Shown here one piece after another: positions 1 through 9,129 of a stretch of DNA of 64,000 nt (position 1 is its first letter; each line of letters starts with the position of its first letter). Source of the DNA: Paenibacillus sp. USDA918EY. GTDB lineage: Bacteria; Bacillota; Bacilli; Paenibacillales; Paenibacillaceae. Below the pieces are notes generated by a model, which ran no database searches, was not told the origin of the DNA, and saw only the letters and a list, made by a program, of their open reading frames with translations. The stretch is taken from NCBI RefSeq assembly GCF_009870825.1, contig NZ_WTWY01000002.1, positions 186,001 to 250,000 on the forward strand, written 5' to 3'. Made by a program: the position numbers and the translations under genes.

Positions 1-2508
1 GGTTGTGGTACGTTCCACGACATTATAAGTAACGTTACTGCTTGTACCATCAGCGTAATTCGTTTGGGTCAAGTGCCCAAAAGCATCAGTGTCATATTTA
101 GTTATATTGTTTTCCGCATCCGTTGAGGACGTGATATTCCCTTCATTATCATACGTATACTTATAGACAGAATCGGCTGTTTGTTCTTCCGCAAGCAAGC
201 CAAAGGGATTATATTGTTCTTTGGTTATGATTCCGTCTGGAGCGGTACGGGTAATTCGGTTGTTGAAATCGTCATAAGCAGTGGTAGCTTGGGTTCCATC
301 CTTAAAAAGGATTTTGGTCACTCTGCCACCAGCATCGTATTCATAAGTTTGTTTCTGTCCAGAACCGTCCGTTAGCGTTTGGAGCTGTCCAGCCGAAGTA
401 TAGTCGAATTTGTCTGTGACCGTCTCCGTTTTTGAAAGCGCATCATGCACAATAATGGAACGGGAACTCGGCAAATAGCTTCCATAAGGAGATTCATACG
501 TAAATGACGACTGTATATCGTTAGTCTCATCTTTGGTTGTGGTCTTTATGATTCTGCCTTTACTATCCACGACCCGATCTGTTTGAGCTAGCAATAAACC
601 GGCCCAACCATTATTAACAACAACTTGGGTTTCCGTTCCTTTTGGATCATAGCTGTATTGGGTAATCCGTCTTAACGTATCATTTACTTTTACTTCTGTC
701 CACAGAGGCAATTTCCAATGATATGGAGCTGCGGAAGTCTTATAATTATAGTTTATCTCTTGTCCCGTACTAAGCTTAGCGGAAGTTATCAGGCCAGTAT
801 CGTCATACGCATATGTGGTCACAAGCTTTTCTGAAGCTGAACCCGATTGCTCCTTGGATTCCTCTACCTGTGTAGGGGTATTTCGGTTTACCTTTTCATC
901 ATAAGTGTAGCTCGTCTTGTAGGAGTATCCGTCACCTTCCTGAAGATTTTGCTTTAAACGCAGTAATTCAGGCTGATTGTCTCCGCCAAAAGACTTGGAA
1001 AAATTGTATACTTCCTTGACTCTTCCATCTTGGACCGTTGTGGTCCAATCAGCAGATTGGCCGTAGGAGTTCAAATCTTCCCCGGAATAAGCCAAGGTAA
1101 CATTTCTTAGAATCTGTTCACCGGATGTCGTGCTGTACGTATTTTTTCGGCTTCGTACTTTAAATACGTATTCGGTTGCGGATGACCCGATTTTTTTTAA
1201 CGATGTCTCATAATTCAATTCCAAAGCCGCAGACGAGGGAGATATCATCTGTACCAACAGAGCGGTTCGATTTACGCCCTGCTTCTCGAAATCCCCTGAT
1301 AAACCAGGCAAAAAGTTAAATCGTGAATTCTGAATGGAATATACATATCTAGTAGAACGGTTTAACGAATCTGTGACCTTGCTTAATATAGTGAACTCGC
1401 CTGGCGTCTTTTCATATACTATTTTACGATCCGTTCCCTTTTGCTGAACCGTAACCGTAAGACTATCATAAGAAAAGCCGATCGAGTTGCCTTCATTATT
1501 TGAAATTTCTTTTAGAACGGATACTCCATTTATCGTTGTATATTTAAAATCAACATGGTTGTCGTACCCGTCTTTTATTTGGAGCAAGTTGCCTTCCCCG
1601 CTAAAGAAGTAATCATACCCATTCAGTACAGAAAGCCGGTAAGCGCTCGAGATACCGTCAACCGTAATCGAAGTATCCGTCAAGATTGTCAAGTCATTCC
1701 ATCCGTATCCTTCCAACTTCAAGGAATCTGACAGGTTATAGGTACCTACTGAAGGAATATAAATCTGCCGTGATCCTGCACGATTTGTGATGAAAGGAAG
1801 ATCCCAGCGCCACCCCCGTCCAAGTGATGACATCAATTCCTCTTTCCGGACAGAGGATTCGTTTTGGTATGTCCCGCTTCCTTCATCAAATCGTACGCCA
1901 ATTTGTTCGTTGGCCCGGGAACTGTCATATGTTCGAACGAGATCAAAAGGAATCAATCCCGGCAGGGTCATGTCCACATTGCTTATCTGGACATCACCAG
2001 TAGCGGTTGCGATTGCCTCTTCACCATATGCATTCAAATACAGGGAAGAAGCATCCTGCAAATCCACATGTTTCAACGCAGCTTCGTCCACGGAATTTTC
2101 CAATGCAGTAGACCTTTTGATGCCTGTATCCTGTGCATCGTTTTTTGCATTTGGCTCCTTATCTTCCTTGTTCGAAGATTCCTCAGTCCTTGCTGTGACC
2201 TCCGTGTCTCCAATGACCGGTGGATCAACCTTTTGTTGTGCCAGCCACGCCTCGGCCGTAACTCCCCCGTTTTTTTCCGCTTCTAGTGCTTTGTGTATCA
2301 GGTACAAAGAATATCCGGAAGCCAATTGCTGATCTAACCATGATTCTTCTTTGCCGTAACCTTCAAGCAAACTTTTTATTGTAATCACCGGAGAAGAAGC
2401 TTGCGTTTCTTCTCCGGTTTGAACTTTCGCTTGCTCTCCGTAGACACTACCGCTAAACTGACCAAATAGAATTGTTAAAGATAGCAGTATCACGTATAAC
2501 CTTCTCAA
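1..2508 (-). CDS. RHS/YD-repeat secreted protein, N-terminal part (cut by window edge)
   Basis: The frame is open from a TTG at 2508 to the window edge (836 codons, no stop), so the C-terminus lies outside. TTG is chosen because an AGGAG sits 9 bases upstream, while the nearby ATGs are in a frame that stops after about 20 codons. Residues 1-23 (MRRLYVILLSLTILFGQFSG...) form a signal peptide. Around residues 170-200 is an RHS N-terminal signature, ATGDVQISNVDMTLPG followed by RTYDSSRA. From about residue 560 onward YD-type repeats appear, such as YKYTYDNEGNITSSTDAENN near the edge. RHS/WapA-type proteins form a beta-cage that encloses a variable C-terminal toxin; the toxin and any immunity gene would be off-window. 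It follows the 1294-residue repeat protein after 81 bases with no terminator, so the two are probably co-transcribed. The family call is confident; a toxin role is inference. Confidence 0.85.
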   Translation of the reverse strand, partial: MRRLYVILLSLTILFGQFSGSVYGEQAKVQTGEETQASSPVITIKSLLEGYGKEESWLDQQLASGYSLYLIHKALEAEKNGGVTAEAWLAQQKVDPPVIGDTEVTARTEESSNKEDKEPNAKNDAQDTGIKRSTALENSVDEAALKHVDLQDASSLYLNAYGEEAIATATGDVQISNVDMTLPGLIPFDLVRTYDSSRANEQIGVRFDEGSGTYQNESSVRKEELMSSLGRGWRWDLPFITNRAGSRQIYIPSVGTYNLSDSLKLEGYGWNDLTILTDTSITVDGISSAYRLSVLNGYDYFFSGEGNLLQIKDGYDNHVDFKYTTINGVSVLKEISNNEGNSIGFSYDSLTVTVQQKGTDRKIVYEKTPGEFTILSKVTDSLNRSTRYVYSIQNSRFNFLPGLSGDFEKQGVNRTALLVQMISPSSAALELNYETSLKKIGSSATEYVFKVRSRKNTYSTTSGEQILRNVTLAYSGEDLNSYGQSADWTTTVQDGRVKEVYNFSKSFGGDNQPELLRLKQNLQEGDGYSYKTSYTYDEKVNRNTPTQVEESKEQSGSASEKLVTTYAYDDTGLITSAKLSTGQEINYNYKTSAAPYHWKLPLWTEVKVNDTLRRITQYSYDPKGTETQVVVNNGWAGLLLAQTDRVVDSKGRIIKTTTKDETNDIQSSFTYESPYGSYLPSSRSIIVHDALSKTETVTDKFDYTSAGQLQTLTDGSGQKQTYEYDAGGRVTKILFKDGTQATTAYDDFNNRITRTAPDGIITKEQYNPFGLLAEEQTADSVYKYTYDNEGNITSSTDAENNITKYDTDAFGHLTQTNYADGTSSNVTYNVVERTTT

Positions 2509-2589
2509 CCATCATCACTCCTGCAATTTGATATATTTAGTGTTTGTTCCCCAAGAAAATTCCCCATTAATGAACTCGTAATGAAACGG

Positions 2590-5500
2590 TTATTTAAAAT
2601 ATGGGAATATATTTTTTGTCCTTCTTGTCAAATTGCCATTTTTGTCATATTCGAAAAGAATCTGATCTCCTGTAAACAGCGTAATTTTGGTCAACTGGTC
2701 AGACTGTCCGTACTCATATACGCTTTTTTCCTGCTTATTCATTTTTGAAGCTTTAATTGCGGCATTCAGTGCTTTTCCATCCTTCTCATCGAGTTTGAGA
2801 TAATAATAGCGTCCAGCTTCCAATACCCACTCCATTGTCGTGTATTCTTTTCCGTAATTTTGTTCCACATCTTTAGAGGATATAAGCTGTTCTGTCATTT
2901 TTTGGTCGTTAAAAAGAACCATTTGAGGTGTTTCATCAGTTGTACCTTTTTCTTTAACGGCAAAACGGTATGTTCCAGTGAAGAATGGTTTAAACCGGTA
3001 ATAAACGGCTTCAGCCTTACGTTCTGGGACTTGTTGTTCAACGGTATCAATCAAGTCGATAAACACCATTTCAATCTCCCCTAACGTAAAAATACGGTAA
3101 GGACCACCAAAATCAATGGATGCCGATGAAGTATTATAAAGCTGAATATCTGCAGAGGCCGGGACGGATTGGTTCCCGAAAACATGCTCTCCAGTTTTCA
3201 ATATATTTTGTTTGGCGTCTAATATTTTGAAATCATAGAAGTTGTTTGCTCCTGATACTGCATTGCTTAGTATGGTTCCCTCATAGTAAGTTTTGTTATG
3301 GAATGCAGCACTTTGACCCGCTGCTACAGTTTTTTTAATTAATGCAGGTTCTGTACTAAGTTCGGCAGTCACTGGCTTTTGAAACTGAAAGGTAATCGGC
3401 TCTACCGAAGTGACTGTCACTACCGCTGAACCTACAGGTGGAATTTTCACAGTTGGAGAAGCACCGTTCATATTGGCTTCGACCGCTCGGTTTGAGCCGT
3501 TATAAACGGCCAGATCGTAAGCGACGTTTTTCCCAGAAGAAGCATCATTTCCAATCGTCGCTTCGGTCGTACCTAAATTCTTAAAGACATAACTTTGCCC
3601 TTGCCTGATCGTTACTTGATTATCTGACGGCGTTTCGATTGGGATGGCTTCAAAAAGTCTGTACACAGCACCGAAAGTTACAGGTGAATCCGAAGCACTT
3701 GTCATGATTGCGCGCTCCCCAACATAGACAATAGGTGCTGTAATCGTATCGTTAACCCGGTTTTTCTCCGTTCCATCTGCCCTATATACGATATAGTCAA
3801 AGCGTTTGTTATTTGCTGGTAAAGCATCACTTTCTAATGATTTATTTTGACTGCCAATATTTTTAAATTGATAGCTAAGGCCTTTATTCAAAGTTATCCG
3901 ATGATAAGCTGGTTCTGAGGAAATTTCGGCATTTACAACATCGGAATGCTCAAATACTACATTTTCAGCAGACACATTTGTTACGATCGCTTCTCCGCCC
4001 GAGGAAATGCGAGGAGACGATAATGATCCAAAACCATCAGAGGACAAGATACCTTTTTGATCATATACCGCAAAATCAACAATAAGATTCGTGCCGCCCA
4101 TCTTCTCGAGATTAAGCGATCTGGAGCTAGAATTGGTGAACATATAAGACTGCCCGGGACTAATTGTCGTCCGGATGAGATGCTCTCCGGAGTCGTCGCC
4201 TCCACGGAAAGAGCGATAAATGGCCCCAAAGGTCACCGGATTGTCGGATACAGTTGTAACGACTACTTTTTCTCCTGGCTGCAAAATTGGATTGCTAGCG
4301 GTAGCTTGATGTCGATTTCGTTCGGTTCCATCCACTTTATAAACCACGTCATCGAATAATCGTTGTTTAGTAACTGAGGCGTTGCTATCCAAGCCTTCCT
4401 GAACGCTGCTTACATTTGTAAAGGAATAGCTTTCTCCTCGATTAAGCGTCACCCTTAAATAAGCCGGTTCATTGCTGCTTTGCACAGTAAAATCATCCAC
4501 ATAGTCAAATACGATAGGCTGGTCGGCAACAACTGTTACCACAGCATCCCCTCCTGCGGGGATGTAAGGGCCGCTGTTGCTTTGATTAAAACTATCCGAA
4601 TACTTGCTACCATCGGCCCTATACATGACATAATCGTAAATTCCACCGACTTTGCTAGCATTATTTTTGATAGGATGAGATCTGGATCCTCCATTATGAA
4701 AGATTGCGGATTCTCCTGGATAGATGGTAATATGACTAATCGCTTCATCCGGCCGATCCTCTACTTCGAAAGCAGTATACACCGCCCCCATCGTAACGGG
4801 TATATCCGATACACCTGTTACTACGGCTTTATTACCTGATTCGACCACAGGATTTACTGCAGTTGCTTTACCCCGACTGCGTTCTGTTCCATCCGGATAG
4901 TAGGTTACATAATCAAACAGTCGCTGATATGTAGTAGAAGCATCGCTATTCAAAAAAACACGTGTATCGCTAATATTCTTAAAGGTCACACTTTCCCCTT
5001 TATTTAATGTTACTCGGTGGAACGCAGGGTCAGCAGAATATTCAACCGAAAAATCATCCGTATAGTCAAAAATTACAGGAACCATACCAGCTACGGTAAA
5101 AACTCCGTAACCAAGTGAAGGAATATACGGTTTGGATGTGCTATTAAAGCCTCTGGAATAAATGGAGTTATCTGATTTATAGATTACGTAATCAATCAAC
5201 CGGCCATTTGTAGAACTTATATCACTTATTATCGGATTGCTTAATGAGCCATTGTTATGAAATATGACAGACTCCCCAGGGTACACTGTAATTCTGCTAA
5301 TGGCATCCCCATCGGCAGGGCGGACATCAAAAAGGCGATAAGGTACTCCATAGATTACCGGATTTTCTGTTACTTGCGTTAAAACACAGTACTTGCCGGC
5401 TTCTACAATCGGTTTTGTGGATGTATTGCTTCCTCGCTTACTCTCCGTCCCATCCGGATTGTAAATGACATAATCGAATTTGTCCTTGGTAGATCCGTTA

Positions 5501-6474
5501 CTTGAAATTGACTTCTGGGTATTTCCAATATTCGTAAATCGATAGCTTTCCCCTTGATTAATTGTCACTCGAGCAAAAGCGGGCTCGTCACTCACTTCAC
5601 CTCTGAAATACTGAGTTGGCATTGCTACAACAACAGGTTCAGGCCCAGCTCCCGTTAAGATGATTTCTTCACCTTTAGGAACACTTGGTGTTCCGTTAGC
5701 TTCAAAATTAGCCGTACGTAAATCGCCATTCTCTTTATAAATGACATAATCAAATAATTTACCTTTGGTGGGAGATGAATCGTTTAACAAATCTTGGATT
5801 TTGGAGCTTTCATTCACAAAACGATAACTTTCCCCAAATGACAAAAGAACACGGTTTAAAGCTGGCTCGGGTGAAACCGAATAGGAGATTTCTGGTTTTA
5901 ATTTCAAGTTGATCGGGTTCGAACCGGTAGCGGTCATAACTGCTGTATACCCTGAAAAGACTGAGAAAGAACTACTGTGATCCATATACGTGCTGACGAT
6001 GGATCCATCAACATTAAAGGTGACATAGTCATATCGGTTATCTTTTGTAGATGACGCGTCAGTACTGATGGAAACCGACTTACTTCCATTATTGGTAAAT
6101 GAATACGACTCTCCAGGATACATGACAAGAGTGATGTCATCTACTGCCAATGGCGATATTTCGTTTTCATCAATATTGTTGGCATCTGTCTGTGACTGCG
6201 ACGGTGAAGTAGCCTCTCCTTCTGGCTGATCAACTATTGGATCTTCGAGTAAAGGCTCCTCATCTTGTTCACCTGTTTTTGTTGAGGGGTCCTCTCCCGA
6301 CTGTTCATCTGGCGATAAAGATGGGGACTCGAATAATGTTTCAGCCAAATTAGAAGATAATGCGCTAATCTTTGAAGCTGCAGTCGTTTCTCGGACTGCA
6401 TACATCGGATTCGAATGAATGCTCAGAAATAACATGACCACAAGAGTAACTATAAATACTTTTTTCCACTTCAT
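2590..6474 (-). CDS. Large secreted protein of alternating ~93-residue repeats
   Basis: A 1294-residue protein with signal peptide (residues 1-26), an acidic Ser/Pro/Glu linker (about 40-105), then eleven repeats (about 110-1130). Each repeat begins with a variant of RVTLNKGESYSFTN, continues through FDYVIYxxDGT and ends near AVVTxVSDxPVTFG. Two subtypes occur: type A, preceded by EPAxxRVTLNxGES, and type B, with ISxITVYPGES; their order is B-A-A-B-A-B-A-B-A-B-A. The last ~165 residues contain VYYRFKPFFTGTYRFAVKEK, resembling a pre-peptidase C-terminal (PPC) beta-domain, and finish with YD-like motifs (ILFEYDKNGNLTRRTK). I do not recognise the repeat as a named family. Composition (Ser/Thr/Asn-rich, almost no Cys) suits an extracellular beta-rich stalk or adhesin. 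The start ATG has AAAGGAGGAG upstream. It is the first gene before the RHS gene. Function is unknown. Confidence 0.85.
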   Translation of the reverse strand: MKWKKVFIVTLVVMLFLSIHSNPMYAVRETTAASKISALSSNLAETLFESPSLSPDEQSGEDPSTKTGEQDEEPLLEDPIVDQPEGEATSPSQSQTDANNIDENEISPLAVDDITLVMYPGESYSFTNNGSKSVSISTDASSTKDNRYDYVTFNVDGSIVSTYMDHSSSFSVFSGYTAVMTATGSNPINLKLKPEISYSVSPEPALNRVLLSFGESYRFVNESSKIQDLLNDSSPTKGKLFDYVIYKENGDLRTANFEANGTPSVPKGEEIILTGAGPEPVVVAMPTQYFRGEVSDEPAFARVTINQGESYRFTNIGNTQKSISSNGSTKDKFDYVIYNPDGTESKRGSNTSTKPIVEAGKYCVLTQVTENPVIYGVPYRLFDVRPADGDAISRITVYPGESVIFHNNGSLSNPIISDISSTNGRLIDYVIYKSDNSIYSRGFNSTSKPYIPSLGYGVFTVAGMVPVIFDYTDDFSVEYSADPAFHRVTLNKGESVTFKNISDTRVFLNSDASTTYQRLFDYVTYYPDGTERSRGKATAVNPVVESGNKAVVTGVSDIPVTMGAVYTAFEVEDRPDEAISHITIYPGESAIFHNGGSRSHPIKNNASKVGGIYDYVMYRADGSKYSDSFNQSNSGPYIPAGGDAVVTVVADQPIVFDYVDDFTVQSSNEPAYLRVTLNRGESYSFTNVSSVQEGLDSNASVTKQRLFDDVVYKVDGTERNRHQATASNPILQPGEKVVVTTVSDNPVTFGAIYRSFRGGDDSGEHLIRTTISPGQSYMFTNSSSRSLNLEKMGGTNLIVDFAVYDQKGILSSDGFGSLSSPRISSGGEAIVTNVSAENVVFEHSDVVNAEISSEPAYHRITLNKGLSYQFKNIGSQNKSLESDALPANNKRFDYIVYRADGTEKNRVNDTITAPIVYVGERAIMTSASDSPVTFGAVYRLFEAIPIETPSDNQVTIRQGQSYVFKNLGTTEATIGNDASSGKNVAYDLAVYNGSNRAVEANMNGASPTVKIPPVGSAVVTVTSVEPITFQFQKPVTAELSTEPALIKKTVAAGQSAAFHNKTYYEGTILSNAVSGANNFYDFKILDAKQNILKTGEHVFGNQSVPASADIQLYNTSSASIDFGGPYRIFTLGEIEMVFIDLIDTVEQQVPERKAEAVYYRFKPFFTGTYRFAVKEKGTTDETPQMVLFNDQKMTEQLISSKDVEQNYGKEYTTMEWVLEAGRYYYLKLDEKDGKALNAAIKASKMNKQEKSVYEYGQSDQLTKITLFTGDQILFEYDKNGNLTRRTKNIFPYFK
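3090..6147 (-). repeat. Coding tandem repeat array, 11 units of ~280 bp (types A and B alternate)
   Basis: The array encodes residues about 110-1128 of the large secreted protein. Units are recognisable by the (N/Y)xGES-(Y/V/A)xF(T/K/H)N block and by a (F/Y)DYVxY block about 25-30 residues later. The units have diverged in DNA sequence, so the array is old rather than a recent expansion. Confidence 0.8.
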
Positions 6475-6905
6475 TGAGTATAATACTCCTCCTTTACCAT
6501 TAAAGAAGATTTCATTCTATGTTACTTGAATTTATCTTCTTTGGAAAAATAAACTCACCTATTTTATCGATAAAATTCCATATTTTTGTAATAGTTATAT
6601 GGTACCAATGGGTCTATTTACCTAATTCTGATATATTGGTGTTTAAAGTTCATAGTAATGATTTTGCTGGGAAAGAGTCATATTCATTCAAATACGGTCA
6701 AATAGATTTCATTCAAAAATTGCAGCGTTCTACGCTCATTCTTTCATTTTAAAGTTCCACCCCCAAGGTTTCGTGTCCCGATTCAGGGGCCGAGGCCATC
6801 GACTCGGTAAAAAAACGCAATCCCGGTACGGGGGATCCCGCCATAAAAGGTCATTTTCATGCTATATTGGATTTATCATGCTCCGATCGGTGGGAGGCGT
6901 TATGC
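6475..6905. other. Intergenic region between divergent genes
   Basis: About 430 bases. The left half is AT-rich and should hold the promoter for the minus-strand surface operon, but I cannot pick one -35/-10 pair with confidence. A 77-codon plus-strand frame at 6519-6752 has no convincing ribosome binding site and no recognisable protein features. The right part (about 6760-6850) is more GC-rich and precedes the HxlR gene. No repeat or RNA motif was seen. Confidence 0.4.
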
Positions 6906-7280
6906 ATGGAAGAACCCGTAAAAGTATTCAATACGGCGGTGGAAGCAACGCTTGAGGTGATCGGCGGCAAGTGGAAGCCCGTGATCCTTTTTCATCTGAC
7001 ATTCGGAAAAAAGCGCAACAACGAGCTCATGAAATTGATTCCCTCCATCACCCAAAAAATGCTGACGCAGCATCTTCGGGAACTGGAGGAGGAAGGCGTG
7101 ATATCCCGGATCGTCTATAACGAGGTGCCGCCCAAAGTCGAATACGAGCTGACCGAATACGGTTGGACGCTCAAAGAGATCCTGTACATGATGTGCCGAT
7201 GGGGCGACACCCATATCGAACAAAAATACGACGGCAAAGCCACCGTCCTGCAGAGCCCCGAGCTGGAAGCCGCGCAGTAA
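6906..7280 (+). CDS. HxlR-family (DUF24) winged-helix transcriptional regulator
   Basis: A 124-residue protein. It carries the HxlR pattern: VIGGKWKPVILFHL near residue 20, a recognition-helix region ITQKMLTQHLRELEEEGVI, then a wing with VEYELTEYGWTL. HxlR proteins bind DNA as dimers and often sense aldehydes, quinones or disulfide stress through a conserved N-terminal Cys. No Cys precedes the winged helix here, so a non-thiol signal is possible. ATG at 6906 is preferred over the frame opening at 6867 because GGGAGG lies 8 bases upstream. It is convergent with the PRISE-like reductase gene and shares a bidirectional-looking terminator with it. Confidence 0.9.
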   Translation: MEEPVKVFNTAVEATLEVIGGKWKPVILFHLTFGKKRNNELMKLIPSITQKMLTQHLRELEEEGVISRIVYNEVPPKVEYELTEYGWTLKEILYMMCRWGDTHIEQKYDGKATVLQSPELEAAQ

Positions 7281-7286
7281 ACATCA

Positions 7287-7331
7287 CAAGAGGCTGTTCC
7301 CGGATGAAATCCGCTTGGGAACGGCCTCTTG
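7287..7331. terminator. Bidirectional hairpin terminator
   Basis: CAAGAGGCTGTTCCC (7287-7301) pairs with GGGAACGGCCTCTTG (7317-7331), a 15-base stem with one G-T pair. It sits between the convergent HxlR and reductase genes. Confidence 0.8.
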
Positions 7332-7353
7332 TCTTGTAGTCTCGTATTGTTTT

Positions 7354-8427
7354 TTATGGAATAACTTTTAAACGGCGCAATTCGTCGAAAATGCCCATAA
7401 ACATCTCTTCCGTATCCACGAATTCATGAAAACCGAAACGGCGGGCTTTGGAGCCGTCGGCGAAAAAGTCATAGTCCCAGGAAAAAACGAAGTCGCCAAA
7501 CCGCCAGGAGGACACTTCCTGATAGGCATGCGGCGCAAGTCCGTACTTCTTCACCATTTCATTCCACAGCGGTTCTTTGTCCGCCATGACGACTTCCAGC
7601 GACATTTGCAGCGGGGGAGCCGTCTCGAGACCGAAGTAACCGGCGATTTTCGGCCACATTTCGTTCCAGCGGAATAAGTCCCCGTTATTGATATTAAAAG
7701 CCTGATTGGCGCAGCGCGGATCCGTCGCGGCCCACACCGTCGCTTTCGCGAGCAGCCCCGCATCCGTCATTTCCATTAAGGCGTGATATGCCCCCGGCTT
7801 GCCCGGGAAGCGGAGCGGGATGCCCAGCTCTTTCGAGATGGAAGCATATACCGCGATCACCATCGCAAGGTTCATCGGATTGCCGAGCGCAAATCCCGCA
7901 ACGACGGAGGGGCGCAGCGCCGACCAAGTCCAGGACTTCCCTTGCTGCCGCTTTTCCAGGTAGTTTTGCTGATCCACGTTAAACTCGGGCGGCATATGGC
8001 CGGCATCCGTTTCCCGGGCCGGGGTTTTGAACGGACCCAAATGCGCTCCGTACACTTTGTATCCCTGCATCAAACTGATATGCCGCAAGCCCGGAGCGGC
8101 CGCTTCGACGGCCTCCACGCTGTTCGTCAGCATAGCCAGATTCGGCGCGACAAGCTCCGCCCAGGTCGGACGGTCTTGGAAAGCCGCGTAAAACAGATGG
8201 GTAACCTCGGACAAACCTCCCAGCTTTTTTCGCGTATCCTCCGGATCCAGCAGGTCGGCGGCCACGTAGCGGACCCGTTCGGTATTCTCCCCTCCCCTGC
8301 GGGATACGCCGATAATATCCCAATCCGGCAGCGTCTTCAGATAATCGATCAGGTTGCGGCCGATGACGCCGTTGGCGCCGACGACCAGCGCGACTTTTCG
8401 TTCTTGGTGGACAGATGGGTGATTCAT
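7354..8427 (-). CDS. PRISE-like NAD(P)-dependent SDR reductase
   Basis: A 357-residue extended short-chain dehydrogenase. The Rossmann motif VVGANGVIGRNL is at residues 15-26. Further features are FYAAFQD, the block QGYKVYGAHLGPF (which resembles the PRISE lysine motif) and NYLEKRQQG (aligned with the PRISE tyrosine region). After these comes RPSVVAGFALGNPMNL, then LPLRFPG-like sequence and AFNINNGDLFRW. PRISE enzymes (progesterone 5-beta-reductase/iridoid-synthase-like) reduce activated C=C bonds of enones using NADPH; the bacterial substrate is unknown. AAGGAGC lies 9 bases before the ATG. It stands alone, convergent with HxlR. The SDR call is strong, the PRISE subfamily moderately so. Confidence 0.8.
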   Translation of the reverse strand: MNHPSVHQERKVALVVGANGVIGRNLIDYLKTLPDWDIIGVSRRGGENTERVRYVAADLLDPEDTRKKLGGLSEVTHLFYAAFQDRPTWAELVAPNLAMLTNSVEAVEAAAPGLRHISLMQGYKVYGAHLGPFKTPARETDAGHMPPEFNVDQQNYLEKRQQGKSWTWSALRPSVVAGFALGNPMNLAMVIAVYASISKELGIPLRFPGKPGAYHALMEMTDAGLLAKATVWAATDPRCANQAFNINNGDLFRWNEMWPKIAGYFGLETAPPLQMSLEVVMADKEPLWNEMVKKYGLAPHAYQEVSSWRFGDFVFSWDYDFFADGSKARRFGFHEFVDTEEMFMGIFDELRRLKVIP

Positions 8428-8582
8428 GGCAACTCAGCTCCTTTTTGGCTGTGCTTGATATGCTCCTATTGTGCAACGAAAATTCCGCCTTGCGAAGTAC
8501 GCACTTTCATGTCATATAAGCACTATTTTGTAACCATGGAGCGCTGCGCCGCCAAGCCGATTCCACCTTTCCTTCCCGCACG

Positions 8583-8912
8583 TTAAGCCGCCATTCTCCG
8601 GCATGTCTGCGCGCACATTACGCAAGCTTCCGCGCAGCGTCGGCAATGCTCATGCGTATGTTTTGCGCACTCTTTGCCGCACGCGTCACAAATATCGGCG
8701 CATAAAGCGCATATTTCCCTTACAAAAGGACTTCCCTGGGATATGGATTTGGCTGCAAGCTCACACATATCCGCGCACTCGCGGTCCAAGCGGATGCAGT
8801 CTCTCATCATGCCGATATCGCTTTCCTGCAGGCAAGCATCGTAACAGATGCTGCAGGCGACCATGCACTGCAAACACGCATCGATACATTGTTGCATTTG
8901 CTCGTGTGACAT
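8583..8912 (-). CDS. Four-helix-bundle copper-binding protein (Csp/DUF326 type)
   Basis: A 109-residue protein with 19 cysteines spaced mostly three or four residues apart, for example CIDACLQCMVACSICYDAC near the N-terminus and CALCADICDACGKEC in the middle. This matches cytosolic copper storage proteins (Csp3-like, YhjQ in Bacillus), which fold into a four-helix bundle lined with thiols and bind many Cu(I) ions. No signal peptide is present, so it is probably cytoplasmic. The downstream genomic neighbour is a reductase with no obvious copper role, and no CsoR or CopA is in view. Confidence 0.88.
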   Translation of the reverse strand: MSHEQMQQCIDACLQCMVACSICYDACLQESDIGMMRDCIRLDRECADMCELAAKSISQGSPFVREICALCADICDACGKECAKHTHEHCRRCAEACVMCAQTCRRMAA

Positions 8913-9055
8913 TCCTAAGCACCTTCCTCGTTCCCGAATTTTTCAGCCTGGTCATTCAGGCCCTCTCCGTTGGTTTTTACCCAAAAGTCGGATGAGCAAA
9001 AACGAAACGTAAAAATTCATGCCGTGAAGTAACCGGGCAAATTTTATGTATGATT

Positions 9056-9084
9056 TTGAAGGATTGGAAAGGTAACTTTATACT
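9056..9084 (+). promoter_or_regulatory. Sigma-A-type promoter for the secreted protein gene at 9130
   Basis: TTGAAG (9056-9061) and TATACT (9079-9084) are separated by 17 bases, about 45 bases ahead of the start codon. Confidence 0.55.
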
Positions 9085-9129
9085 TTTAATTTCGTTATAT
9101 AAAGTAAATTCTCTACCGGAGGTCATTCA

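Noticed and set aside
1787..2332. Plus-strand frames of 181 and 140 codons opposite the RHS gene
   Set aside because: The minus strand is open from 2508 to the edge with a signal peptide and YD repeats, so these are shadows.
3090..6147. Possible CRISPR array or satellite DNA suggested by the regular repeat spacing
   Set aside because: The repeats are protein-level domains of ~93 residues with diverged DNA, not short identical repeats with spacers.
6519..6752. 77-codon plus-strand frame upstream of HxlR
   Set aside because: No ribosome site, AT-rich, no protein-like features; lies in a promoter region.
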